From NCBI RefSeq assembly GCF_003217295.1, contig NZ_QJTJ01000023.1, forward strand, positions 1-53,838: a DNA stretch of 53,838 nt, given 5' to 3'. The position numbers and the translations under genes were made by a program. Each line of letters begins with the position of its first letter. The stretch's first letter is position 1. This stretch comes from Ureibacillus chungkukjangi. Lineage in GTDB: Bacteria; Bacillota; Bacilli; Bacillales_A; Planococcaceae. Positions 8,292-16,392 of this stretch are shown here, piece by piece. Below the pieces are notes generated by a model. It was not told the origin of the DNA. It made no database searches and worked only from the letters and a program-made list of their open reading frames with translations.

Positions 8292-10526
8292 TTGGTAAAG
8301 TTAAATAAAATTGGAATCCCTATTATGACGTTGGCAATGTCTTTTGGAATGGTGACTGCAGTTGGGGCAGAAACAGTAGATCAACCAACCGCAAAAAACC
8401 TACAGATACAGGTAGCTTCTACAGATAATATTGTAACAAAAAATGAGGTAGTAAAAAGATTTAAAGAGCTATTCCCGAAAAAGTTTGACTCTTTAACATT
8501 AAATGATTTCTACTTGAGTACTGCTCATTATTACCCAGAAGATGAAACGATACGCTATGATTTAAGCTTTTCGAAATTAGTTCAGGGTAAGGAAATTTAC
8601 GGCAGTGCTACATTTAGAGGAGATAATCTTGAATTAGAGAGCTTCCATTTTGAACCGACAGACAAAAAAGGTGCACTTTTTCCAGCAAAGGTAACAAAAG
8701 AAGATGCTCAAAAATTAGCTGAGGATTTTGTTAAAAAGTTTGCAAATGGAAAACAGTATAAGCTAGATAAAAACAATGACGAGTATTATTACTATTATTC
8801 AAATCAATTACTAACAGAGCCAATCCAATATTATTTCACATTCACCAATACAGAAGAGAATGTTGAAATTGCTGATCAAAAAATGGAGGTAGCTGTACTT
8901 GGTAATGGGGATATTGTTCAATATTATCAATATTCAGCATCAGGTAATGGGAAAAATACCTTCGATAAAAAAGATAAGCTTGTAAATGAGAAGGACGTAA
9001 TCAGTAAAATTAAAGACAACTTAAATTTACAATTACAGTATCAAGTAAACTATGACTACCGTACAGATAAAAATAATGTACAGCTAGTGTATACACCAGT
9101 AACACAGCATTCAGGCGTTAATGCTCTAACTGGACAATGGTTAACGAACAATGGTTTCTCAGAGACTCTTCCGCAGAACCCTAAAGTAGAAAAATTGGTG
9201 CAGCAGCCGCTAAATCCAAGACAAGAGGGAATCACGGTCGAGGATGCTAAGGAACTCGCTAAAAAATTGTTAGCGATTGATTCGGATAAGGTTAAGTTAA
9301 GGCTAGATAGTATTGAAGAATATACTACTAGAGAAGGGAAAGAAATAATCAGTATTTCTTACTCCTATGAATATCGAAATGGCAGCTATGGGACAAGCAT
9401 CGAGCTAGATAAGCAAACAGGTGAAATCGTCAATTATTATAGCGTCAAAAATGAAGTGTTAAGAGAAGTAGGTGAGGATCCAAGCACCGACAAAAAGTTA
9501 ACAAGTGATGAAGCGCTGGCACAAGCCATTAATCATTTAAAAGAATGGGTACCTTCCTCTTTACATGAATATATCAAACCTATTTCTGAGCCAACTACTG
9601 ATGATGAATACGGCGTCTATAATTTCTCATTCCCACGCATCGTTAATGGGCTTGTTGTATCAGGCAACGAAATTAGTGTAGCAATCAATTTTGATGGGTC
9701 TTTAAATAGTCTATATGTGAATAAATTAGAGGTTGAAGAATGGCCAACAACTGAGGATGTTTTATCGAAAGAAGCAGCAGAAAAGATTTTTAACGAAGCA
9801 CTAAGTTTGAAGCTTGCATATGTAAAAGAAAACTATAAAGCCGAAACGAAACACTATTCCTTAGTATATACGCCTATCTTTAATGAGAAGTCATCTACAT
9901 TCCTAGATGCAAAAAGTGGAAAGTGGACAAGTCCTTATGGTGTAAAAGAGTATCCAATTGTTTCTCATAATACAGCAGAAGAAGAGTTAAATTACCTTAT
10001 TCAAAATAATATATTAGAGGTTAAGGATAGTAAGTTTAATGCAGAAACGACTGTTAAAAAGGGAGAAGCATTAAAGGTACTTATAAAATCAATTTCATAT
10101 TTCTATGAGGGGGCTTACCCACAAGAGGAGGAAGCTCATCAATCATTCGAGGATATCTCTCCGGACAACCCATATTATCAGATAGTTGAACGCGCTGTTT
10201 CGTTGGGTATTCTGGACACGGAAAAGCCTGAGTTTAACTCGTCTGCTAACATTACTCGTGAAGAACTGGCAGTATGGTATATAAAAGCACTTGGTCTTAA
10301 TCAAGCCGCAAAGCATAGTGAAATTTATCAGCTTAAGGGTATTAAGGATGCAAAGGATGTAGCTTACACTGGTTATGTTGCATTAGCAGAAGCACTTGAT
10401 ATTCTTCCAGCCGAAAAGGGATTATTTTATCCGAAAAAAGCAGTAACCTATGCAGAGCTAGCTGTATCAACAATCCAACTAGCCCATAAAGTTTATGAAA
10501 ACGGCACTAGCTTCAGATATTATTAA
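8292..10526 (+). CDS. Secreted YcdB/YcdC-repeat protein with C-terminal SLH domains
   Basis: The start is TTG with GGAGG 6 nt upstream. Residues 1-26 are a signal peptide (charged start, hydrophobic core, cleavage after AVGA). Residues about 45-560 carry repeated YcdB/YcdC-type (DUF4901-like) units. Each begins with a T.EDAQ/AKELAKK helix and has a tyrosine-rich beta part such as YYYYYSNQLL and QLVYTPVTQHS, followed by ALTGQW or DAKSGKW. The last ~170 residues look like two or three S-layer homology domains (SFEDISPDNPYYQIVERAVSLGIL; GIKDAKDVAYTGYVALAEALDIL), which hold proteins on pyruvylated cell-wall polymer. Surface anchoring is well supported; the biochemical role is unknown. It has its own ribosome site and terminator. 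Confidence 0.85.
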   Translation: MVKLNKIGIPIMTLAMSFGMVTAVGAETVDQPTAKNLQIQVASTDNIVTKNEVVKRFKELFPKKFDSLTLNDFYLSTAHYYPEDETIRYDLSFSKLVQGKEIYGSATFRGDNLELESFHFEPTDKKGALFPAKVTKEDAQKLAEDFVKKFANGKQYKLDKNNDEYYYYYSNQLLTEPIQYYFTFTNTEENVEIADQKMEVAVLGNGDIVQYYQYSASGNGKNTFDKKDKLVNEKDVISKIKDNLNLQLQYQVNYDYRTDKNNVQLVYTPVTQHSGVNALTGQWLTNNGFSETLPQNPKVEKLVQQPLNPRQEGITVEDAKELAKKLLAIDSDKVKLRLDSIEEYTTREGKEIISISYSYEYRNGSYGTSIELDKQTGEIVNYYSVKNEVLREVGEDPSTDKKLTSDEALAQAINHLKEWVPSSLHEYIKPISEPTTDDEYGVYNFSFPRIVNGLVVSGNEISVAINFDGSLNSLYVNKLEVEEWPTTEDVLSKEAAEKIFNEALSLKLAYVKENYKAETKHYSLVYTPIFNEKSSTFLDAKSGKWTSPYGVKEYPIVSHNTAEEELNYLIQNNILEVKDSKFNAETTVKKGEALKVLIKSISYFYEGAYPQEEEAHQSFEDISPDNPYYQIVERAVSLGILDTEKPEFNSSANITREELAVWYIKALGLNQAAKHSEIYQLKGIKDAKDVAYTGYVALAEALDILPAEKGLFYPKKAVTYAELAVSTIQLAHKVYENGTSFRYY

Positions 10527-10535
10527 TTAAAAAGG

Positions 10536-10568
10536 AAGCTGGCATACTTTTGTTATGTCAGCTTTTTT
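10536..10568 (+). terminator. Intrinsic terminator after the SLH protein gene
   Basis: Eleven-bp stem (AAGCTGGCATA with TATGTCAGCTT, one G-T pair) followed by a T run. Confidence 0.88.
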
Positions 10569-10650
10569 GGTGTTTATTTATGAAATGCTGTAAAGGTAAT
10601 TCACAGGATTTTACATAAATTGATAGACAACGAGTACTATTTCACATAAA

Positions 10651-10668
10651 ATATTCATATATGAATAT
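10651..10668. promoter_or_regulatory. ArsR/SmtB-type operator upstream of czrA
   Basis: A perfect 18-bp palindrome ATATTCATATATGAATAT, 26 bp upstream of the czrA start. It is of the ATATGAA/TTCATAT kind bound by SmtB/CzrA regulators. Binding is inferred. Confidence 0.7.
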
Positions 10669-10693
10669 ATAATCATATATATAAGGAGGGGCT

Positions 10694-11014
10694 GTGTTGG
10701 AAGAGCAACTAAATCAACATCCATATGACTTAGATGAAGAAACATTATTTCTTGTGTCCCAAACATTTAAAGCGTTAAGTGATCCAACTCGAATTCGTAT
10801 TTTAAATTTGTTATTTCATAAAGAACATTCGGTAAATGAAATCGCAGAGGCTCTTGAATTAAGACAATCAACAGTTTCACATCAGCTTCGTTTTTTGAAA
10901 AATTTACGCTTGGTCAAATATAGAAGAGAGGGTACTTCTCTTTTTTACTCTTATGATGACGAACACGTAATGCATATGCTTAAACAAACGATTGAGCACT
11001 CAAAGCATAGTTAA
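10694..11014 (+). CDS. czrA: ArsR/SmtB-family zinc-responsive repressor, CzrA-like
   Basis: A small winged-helix repressor of 106 residues. The core [17 protein letters not shown] and the recognition helix [18 protein letters not shown] are classical ArsR. The C-terminal helix has D89-x-H91 and H102-x2-H105, the exact spacing of the alpha-5 zinc/cobalt site in CzrA and SmtB. The alpha-3 cysteines of arsenic or cadmium sensors are absent. It therefore senses Zn(II)/Co(II) and leaves DNA when loaded. It sits 75 bp before the CDF exporter, and both genes have a palindrome ahead of them. The start is GTG at 10694 (or TTG one codon on) after AAGGAGGGG. Confidence 0.92.
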   Translation: MLEEQLNQHPYDLDEETLFLVSQTFKALSDPTRIRILNLLFHKEHSVNEIAEALELRQSTVSHQLRFLKNLRLVKYRREGTSLFYSYDDEHVMHMLKQTIEHSKHS

Positions 11015-11045
11015 AGCTAAACCGTTAAATGATAACATATATTAC

Positions 11046-11059
11046 TATATGCGCATATA
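11046..11059. promoter_or_regulatory. Second ArsR-type operator, upstream of czcD
   Basis: Perfect 14-bp palindrome TATATGCGCATATA in the 75-bp gap between czrA and czcD. Its presence suggests czcD has its own regulated promoter in addition to read-through from czrA. Confidence 0.5.
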
Positions 11060-11089
11060 CTAATATAGAAGATGAAGGGAGGCGCTTAA

Positions 11090-12046
11090 ATGGGACACGG
11101 ACATGATCACGCACACCATAATCATACTCATGGAGCAAACAAAAAAACTTTAACAATTGCTTTCTTTATAATTGCTTCCTTTATGGTTGTTGAGGTTATT
11201 GGAGGGCTCCTAACAAATAGTCTTGCGTTATTGTCAGACGCAGGTCACATGTTAAGTGATGCCATTTCTTTAGGGGTTGGGGTTCTTGCCTTTAAATTTG
11301 GAGAAAAGACAGCAAGCTATAGTAAAACCTTTGGCTACAAACGTTTTGAAATTTTAGCAGCAGTATTTAATGGTGTTACCTTAATTCTTGTGGCTGTTTT
11401 TATTTGCTATGAGGCAATAGAGCGCTTTACAAATCCACAAGAAATCACATCCTCAGGTATGCTAGTCATTGCGATTATAGGGTTACTCGTGAATATCCTT
11501 GTTGCATGGATTTTACTACGTGGTGCAGATACAAAAGAAAATTTAAATCTTCGAGCAGCCTTTTTACATGTAATTGGGGATATGCTAGGTTCAGTGGGAG
11601 CGATTGTAGCTGCCCTTCTTATAATGTTCTTTGGCTGGGGCTGGGCAGATCCACTAGCAAGTATCATTGTTGCACTATTAGTTGCGGTTAGCGGAATTCG
11701 TGTTACAAAGGATTCTATCCATGTATTAATGGAGGGAGCACCAAGCAATATCCAAATCGATGAAATTATTAAGGTCTTTGAAGGTAAAGAAGGCATTCCT
11801 ACTATTCATGATTTACATGTTTGGAGCATTACAAGTGGTCAAAATGCACTTTCCTGTCATGCGGTAGTTTCAAAAAACATGACCATACAAGAATGTCAAA
11901 AGCTATTAAACTCAATTGAGCATGATTTACTCCATCTTGGTATCGGCCATATTACGGTCCAAATGGAGGATTCCGAGCACGCTCATGAAAACTCGATACT
12001 TTGTAAAAATGACCATGAAAGTGGTCACCACCATCATCACCATTAA
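11090..12046 (+). CDS. czcD: CDF-family zinc/cobalt/cadmium efflux transporter CzcD
   Basis: A cation diffusion facilitator of 318 residues with six membrane segments. The zinc site in TM2 and TM5 is visible as LSDAGHMLSDAISLG and LHVIGDMLGSVGA (H/D pairs). There is a histidine-rich N-terminus (MGHGHDHAHHNHTHG) and a run of six His at the C-terminus. The cytoplasmic C-terminal ferredoxin-like domain has the usual HDLHVWSITSG. It exchanges Zn(II), Co(II) or Cd(II) for protons or K+ and removes excess metal from the cytoplasm. It is paired with czrA upstream and closed by a terminator. B. subtilis CzcD is 311 residues. Confidence 0.95.
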   Translation: MGHGHDHAHHNHTHGANKKTLTIAFFIIASFMVVEVIGGLLTNSLALLSDAGHMLSDAISLGVGVLAFKFGEKTASYSKTFGYKRFEILAAVFNGVTLILVAVFICYEAIERFTNPQEITSSGMLVIAIIGLLVNILVAWILLRGADTKENLNLRAAFLHVIGDMLGSVGAIVAALLIMFFGWGWADPLASIIVALLVAVSGIRVTKDSIHVLMEGAPSNIQIDEIIKVFEGKEGIPTIHDLHVWSITSGQNALSCHAVVSKNMTIQECQKLLNSIEHDLLHLGIGHITVQMEDSEHAHENSILCKNDHESGHHHHHH

Positions 12047-12057
12047 TGGTTAGTGAC

Positions 12058-12092
12058 AAGAAGGTACCTGAAAGTATAGGTATCTTCTTTTA
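12058..12092 (+). terminator. Intrinsic terminator after czcD
   Basis: Stem AAGAAGGTACCT/AGGTATCTTCTT (one mismatch), 8-nt loop, T-rich tail. Confidence 0.85.
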
Positions 12093-12173
12093 TTATATAT
12101 TTGGAGCTTTTAGCTTTTACCATAACTGGGTAATATGACAACAGTAGCAATAATTAACATGAGGGTGAATGGA

Positions 12174-12650
12174 TTGGAAAAGAGAAAAAATAGTAACGAT
12201 GAACCGTTCAATATTTGGTCAGGAGTTTTGTTTGGATTAGGGTTAGTTGCGTTTATAGATGAAGTAGTCTTCCACCAGCTTTTACATTGGCATCACTTTT
12301 ATGATAAATCAACAACGAGTATCGGACTTATTTCGGATGGGATTTTTCATGCATTCAGCTGGTTTGCCACTGTTGTAGGTCTTTTCATGCTTGCAGATAT
12401 TCGGAGAAGAAAGGTGTGGAATGTTAAACGATGGGTTGGTGCAGCAATTTTAGGTGCTGGTGTTTTTCAGCTGTATGACGGAATCATTCAGCATAAACTG
12501 ATGCGTCTACACCAAATTCGGTATGATGTTGATGTAATTTACTATGATATTGTATGGAATGTGATAGCAGCTTGCATGATTATTATTGGTATCGTACTTG
12601 TAATGCAGAAAAAATCCCCGAATCATAAGAAAAATGAAGGTGAAGCTTAA
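12174..12650 (+). CDS. DUF2243 membrane protein
   Basis: The family is recognised from FNIWSGVLFGLGLVAFIDEVVFHQLLHWHHFYD, a hallmark of DUF2243. Four membrane helices are predicted, with conserved His (FHQLLHWHHFYD; SDGIFHAFSWF; GIIQHKLMRLHQIRY) that could bind metal or heme. No function is established for the family. I prefer the TTG at 12174 as start, because GAGGG lies 8 nt upstream and the domain begins soon after; an ATG at 12135 is in frame but lacks a good ribosome site. Its last base overlaps the start of the CtaG-like gene, so the two are translationally coupled and probably work together. Confidence 0.8.
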   Translation: MEKRKNSNDEPFNIWSGVLFGLGLVAFIDEVVFHQLLHWHHFYDKSTTSIGLISDGIFHAFSWFATVVGLFMLADIRRRKVWNVKRWVGAAILGAGVFQLYDGIIQHKLMRLHQIRYDVDVIYYDIVWNVIAACMIIIGIVLVMQKKSPNHKKNEGEA

Positions 12651-13450
12651 TGCATCATCATAATCATGGCAATGGATTTCTTGATATCCTGCTGTATATT
12701 TTGCTGATAGTATTGATTGTCGGTTATTTAGTTTTGGTTTATGGGACAAATAAAAAATATAAGGAATGGCCAATGATTCGCTGTGTATTTTGGATAATTG
12801 GAATTGCTGCTGTCTTTTTAGGCATTGCAGGACCAATTGCTGAACGAGCCCATGCAAGCTTTCAAGCACACATGATGACACATCTTCTACTAGGTATGCT
12901 AGGGCCGCTTTTACTCGTTCTTTCTGCACCGATGTCACTCTTATTAAGAAGTGTCCCGGTAACATGGGGAAGGATTTTGAGCAAGGTGTTAAAAAGCTTC
13001 TATGTGCGGTGGATTACCCACCCAATTATTGCGAGTATACTTAATGCTGGAGGTCTATGGATTCTTTACACAACCGATTTATATCACTCAATGCAATCAT
13101 CAAATCTGTTGCATGTTTTTGTTCACGTCCATGTCTTCTTAGCGGGCTATGTATTTACCCTGTCTATGATCTACATCGAAGTAACACCACATCGGACGAG
13201 CTTCCAGTTAAGGGCGATTGTGCTGATACTAGCAATGGCTGCACACAGCATATTGTCAAAATGGATTTATGCCAATCCTCCGCTTGGAGTTGAAGCAACG
13301 GATGCACAGCTCGGTGGAATGCTGATGTATTATGGTGGGGATGCCATTGATTTAGTAATCGTCATTCTCTTATGTGCTCAATACTTTAAAGGAAAGAAAC
13401 GAGCGGTAGAGGGAAGAGTATACACTGTAGCTAAAACTTCAGAAGGATGA
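12650..13450 (+). CDS. ctaG: CtaG-like cytochrome c oxidase assembly membrane protein
   Basis: A polytopic membrane protein of 266 residues of the caa3-CtaG family. It has about seven hydrophobic segments and conserved His positions in membrane segments (FQAHMMTHLLLGMLGPLLLVLSAP; LLHVFVHVHVFLAGYVF; AAHSILSKWIYA). B. subtilis CtaG is needed for caa3 oxidase, probably for copper delivery to CuA/CuB. The N-terminus MHHHNHGNG adds a possible metal-binding tip. This copy lies outside any cytochrome oxidase operon and is coupled to a DUF2243 gene, so it may be a paralogue with a different client. Confidence 0.8.
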   Translation: MHHHNHGNGFLDILLYILLIVLIVGYLVLVYGTNKKYKEWPMIRCVFWIIGIAAVFLGIAGPIAERAHASFQAHMMTHLLLGMLGPLLLVLSAPMSLLLRSVPVTWGRILSKVLKSFYVRWITHPIIASILNAGGLWILYTTDLYHSMQSSNLLHVFVHVHVFLAGYVFTLSMIYIEVTPHRTSFQLRAIVLILAMAAHSILSKWIYANPPLGVEATDAQLGGMLMYYGGDAIDLVIVILLCAQYFKGKKRAVEGRVYTVAKTSEG

Positions 13451-13481
13451 AGGGTTCACAACTTAGGAAGTCCTTCATCCT
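13444..13481. terminator. Convergent terminator between ctaG-like gene and ligD
   Basis: Stem AGGATGAAGG/CCTTCATCCT. It contains the stop codon of the upstream gene and lies just before the end of the opposing ligD gene. The T-rich flank is stronger on the plus side. Confidence 0.6.
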
Positions 13482-13486
13482 AGAAA

Positions 13487-15328
13487 TTATTTCTTTTTCA
13501 ATAGCTCTTTTAAGGTTGTAAGTACAGCTTCAAATGGTTGGTTTTCCCCAACTTTATAGAAATCACCGAATAAATCTCCCTTATTTTTAATCCGCTCCAA
13601 AACAGTTGGGATAGTAAATAGCTTGGGTGTTAAACTGCTATTTACTTCGTGCCATTCTAAAGGTGTTGCTATTAAACCCGATTCATTTCCTCTTGGGGAA
13701 TAGGGACTCACAATTGTTTTCCCCTCTGCATGCTGAACGTAATCTAAATACAGCCGGTTCCCCCGATTTTTCTTCATACGCTCTATGGTAAAGGCTCTTG
13801 GATTCTGATCTACCAGAAAACGGCACACAAACTCCGTGAAAATCCGGGTTTCATCAAAGGTAAATCGATTCTTAGGAAGTGGAATATAAATCTGTAAGCC
13901 TTTCCCTCCAGACGTTTTAACAAAGGAGTGCAAATTAAATTTATCAAATATTGCCTTCATGCTCAGTGCAGCTTCTATCGCTAAAGCGAAATCATCAACA
14001 GAAGGAGGATCTAAGTCAAAAACGATTTCTGTTGGCTTCATTGTATCAATTGTTTTAAATGGGATATGAAATTCGATGGCTAGTTGATTGCCAAGCCACA
14101 ATAATGTCTTCAAATCGTTACAAACAATATATTCAATGTCTTCTTCAACACTTGTTTTGATAAAGCTAGGCGTATAATCAGGTGCGTTTTTTTGGTAAAA
14201 GCTCTCCCCAGGTACCCCATGTGGATATCGAATCGATGTTAATAATCGATTTTCCAAGAACGGCAAAAAGAAAGGTGCTACCTCCTGAAGATACAGAATA
14301 TAATCATCCTTAACTAAACCAACTGCTGGCCAAATAGGTTTATCTGGATGGGTAATAGCAACTGATTCAGGAATGGGATTGAGCCCTCGCAGCATCCTTT
14401 TCCAGGTGACTTCAAGTGGGGATACGTCAAATCGAAAGGCTTCAAAACGTGGCTCACGTAGTTTTTTACCGTCGAAATCAATACAAGCTACATCAACGCA
14501 AATAGATGGGGGAAGTACCCATGCTGTTGCGGATGCTTTTGTTCCCTTTGTTTGAAAAAATGTAGCGAGTGTTTGCAGCTCATCGTCGGAAAGGCCATGA
14601 CGAAAAGTAGTTACTTCAACTAATTCTTCATCCTGAAAAACTGCTCCATTAAAGTATCCGTTCGATTGATCGAATAGCGTTAAGATGATGGTTACGATAC
14701 GCCAATTTTTTACCTTTATCCAAAGGTTTGTCCGTTTCCCGCTTTCCCAAGGACTGTTCGTTTTCTTCGCTATCATTCCTTCGCCATTCCAGTCTTTAAG
14801 TTTATCCCAGAGAATAGCACTATCCTTAAATACCTCCATTAGTTGGAGCTGTCCTCTATTCCTGAAGGAAGGAGAAAGAGGAAGTTCTACAGCTTCAAAT
14901 AATGTCTGTAGCTTTTGTTTTCTCATTAAGAGGGGATTTTGGGTGAAATCCTCTCCTGAAATTAGGAGTAAGTCAAAGGCTATAAATGAGCAGGAGAATT
15001 TTTCACTGGATTCCATAATCGTTTTTTTAGTACGCATTCTACCTCGAGATTGAACAATCGAAAAATCACTTTTATAGTCATTTTGCAGAAAAACTATTTC
15101 GCCATCTAAAATGAGCGGTAAATAGGAAGAGAATTTGTGAGCTATCTCTTCGCAAAACTGAACGATTTCAGGGAAGTATTCGGTTAATTCTTTATCATTT
15201 CGGCTTATTAGAGTTACTCCAGCTATGTCCCATTTTAAAATACATCGAAAACCATCATATTTTGTCTCGTAAATCCAATCCTTGCTAGTTGGAACAGATT
15301 CAGCTGAAGTTAAGAGCATCGGTTTCAT
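13487..15328 (-). CDS. ligD: NHEJ DNA ligase LigD (ligase plus primase-polymerase)
   Basis: A 613-residue fusion in the Bacillus order. The N-terminal ATP-dependent ligase has its nucleotidyl lysine at K23 in KYDGFR, further motifs DGEIVFL and WIKVKNW, and an OB-fold to about 300. A primase-polymerase domain follows (about 325-600). It shows HPDKPIWPAVGL, GVPGESFYQKN, the catalytic DLDPP near residue 435 and SGGKGLQIYIP. There is no 3'-phosphoesterase domain, as in B. subtilis LigD. With Ku it repairs double-strand breaks when no sister chromosome exists, mainly in spores. It is divergent from ku across a 100-bp gap; GAGG lies 8 nt before the ATG. Confidence 0.95.
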   Translation of the reverse strand: MKPMLLTSAESVPTSKDWIYETKYDGFRCILKWDIAGVTLISRNDKELTEYFPEIVQFCEEIAHKFSSYLPLILDGEIVFLQNDYKSDFSIVQSRGRMRTKKTIMESSEKFSCSFIAFDLLLISGEDFTQNPLLMRKQKLQTLFEAVELPLSPSFRNRGQLQLMEVFKDSAILWDKLKDWNGEGMIAKKTNSPWESGKRTNLWIKVKNWRIVTIILTLFDQSNGYFNGAVFQDEELVEVTTFRHGLSDDELQTLATFFQTKGTKASATAWVLPPSICVDVACIDFDGKKLREPRFEAFRFDVSPLEVTWKRMLRGLNPIPESVAITHPDKPIWPAVGLVKDDYILYLQEVAPFFLPFLENRLLTSIRYPHGVPGESFYQKNAPDYTPSFIKTSVEEDIEYIVCNDLKTLLWLGNQLAIEFHIPFKTIDTMKPTEIVFDLDPPSVDDFALAIEAALSMKAIFDKFNLHSFVKTSGGKGLQIYIPLPKNRFTFDETRIFTEFVCRFLVDQNPRAFTIERMKKNRGNRLYLDYVQHAEGKTIVSPYSPRGNESGLIATPLEWHEVNSSLTPKLFTIPTVLERIKNKGDLFGDFYKVGENQPFEAVLTTLKELLKKK

Positions 15329-15376
15329 TTAGTAAACCTCGTTTTTGATTTAGTTTTTAACTAATTTAGATGGTTA

Positions 15377-15407
15377 TACATAGTTAACAGCAGTATTCAT
15401 CATAATA
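15377..15407 (+). promoter_or_regulatory. Candidate forespore SigG promoter of ku
   Basis: TACATA (SigG -35 TGMATA, one change), an 18-nt gap and CATAATA (SigG -10 CATACTA, one change) lie about 25 nt upstream of the ku start. The match fits the known SigG control of B. subtilis ku, but rests on motif alone. Confidence 0.45.
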
Positions 15408-15429
15408 AGAAAAAAGTAGGTGAAGAAGT

Positions 15430-16269
15430 TTGCATACAGTTTGGAAGGGTAGTATTAGCTTTGGGCTTGTCAATATACCGGTGAAGCTACATACCGCTAC
15501 TGAAAATAAAGATATCAAGTTGCGTCAGCTCCATAAAGAATGTAACAGCCCCATCAATTATCAAAAGGTTTGTCCGATATGTGAGCAGGAAGTAAAGAGT
15601 GAAGATATAGTAAAGGCGTATGAGTACTCCAAAAACAAATTTGTTGTGTTAGATGACGAGGAACTTGAAAATTTGCGCAAAGAAAATGAAGACAAAGCAG
15701 TAGAAATTATAGAGTTTGTAAAGCTAGAGGAGATAGACCCAATCTATTTCGAGCGTAGTTATTTTCTTGCACCAGACACTGGTGGGGGAAAAGCATATGC
15801 ACTTTTGCGTGAGGCATTGAGTAGCTCTGGGAAAATTGGTGTAGCGAAAATTACGATTCGTTCTAAGGAGCAGCTAGCAATAGTTCGTGTATATGATGGA
15901 ACGTTAATCATGGAAACCATTCATTTTCCTGATGAAGTGCGCAGTTCAAAAGAGGTACCCAATATTCCGAGTGATGAGAAAATTACTGAAAAAGAGCTTG
16001 ATACAGCTCTCATGCTTATCGATCAATTAACAGCAAAGTTTGAGCCAGACAAATATCGGGATGATTATCGAACTGCATTGCTGGAACTAATCGAGCAGAA
16101 GAAAAATGGTGAGCTGACTGTAACAGTAAGCGAAAAAGAATCAGTGATTCCTTCAGATATGACAGATTTGATGTCTGCATTACAAGCATCTCTTGATAAA
16201 ACTTCAACAACAAAGAAGAAGACAACAACAAGAAAACGCAAGGCGACTGCCGAGAAAAAAGAGGCTTAA
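15430..16269 (+). CDS. ku: NHEJ end-binding protein Ku
   Basis: A bacterial Ku of 279 residues. It begins HTVWKGSISFGLVNIPVKLHTATE, the invariant bacterial Ku N-terminus, and continues through the bridge region (SYFLAPDTGGGKAYALLREAL and KITIRSKEQLAIVRVYDGTL) to a lysine/arginine-rich tail (KKKTTTRKRKATAEKKEA) that aids DNA threading and ligase recruitment. The homodimer encircles broken DNA ends and recruits LigD, encoded divergently. The start codon is TTG, with AGTAGGTGAAG upstream. A sigma-G-like promoter precedes it, so it is probably made in the forespore. Confidence 0.95.
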   Translation: MHTVWKGSISFGLVNIPVKLHTATENKDIKLRQLHKECNSPINYQKVCPICEQEVKSEDIVKAYEYSKNKFVVLDDEELENLRKENEDKAVEIIEFVKLEEIDPIYFERSYFLAPDTGGGKAYALLREALSSSGKIGVAKITIRSKEQLAIVRVYDGTLIMETIHFPDEVRSSKEVPNIPSDEKITEKELDTALMLIDQLTAKFEPDKYRDDYRTALLELIEQKKNGELTVTVSEKESVIPSDMTDLMSALQASLDKTSTTKKKTTTRKRKATAEKKEA

Positions 16270-16351
16270 TATCTGAGGAATTTAGATTGTGGAGTGAGCA
16301 AAAAACAGTCCGTTATATGCTGCATGCACCCCAACTTCCACTATGTATAAA

Positions 16352-16386
16352 AAACCACAACTCCTACAATTACAGAGTTGTGGTTT
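16352..16386. terminator. Bidirectional terminator between ku and the PfoR-like gene
   Basis: Twelve-bp perfect stem AAACCACAACTC/GAGTTGTGGTTT with A and T runs on either side; serves the converging genes. Confidence 0.85.
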
Positions 16387-16392
16387 CTTTTA

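Noticed and set aside
11407-11796. Long minus-strand reading frame inside czcD
   Set aside because: It lies wholly antisense to a clear CDF transporter, with no ribosome site and low-quality composition.
12507-12965. Minus-strand frame across the DUF2243/CtaG junction
   Set aside because: Antisense to two conserved genes, with no family match and no start signal.
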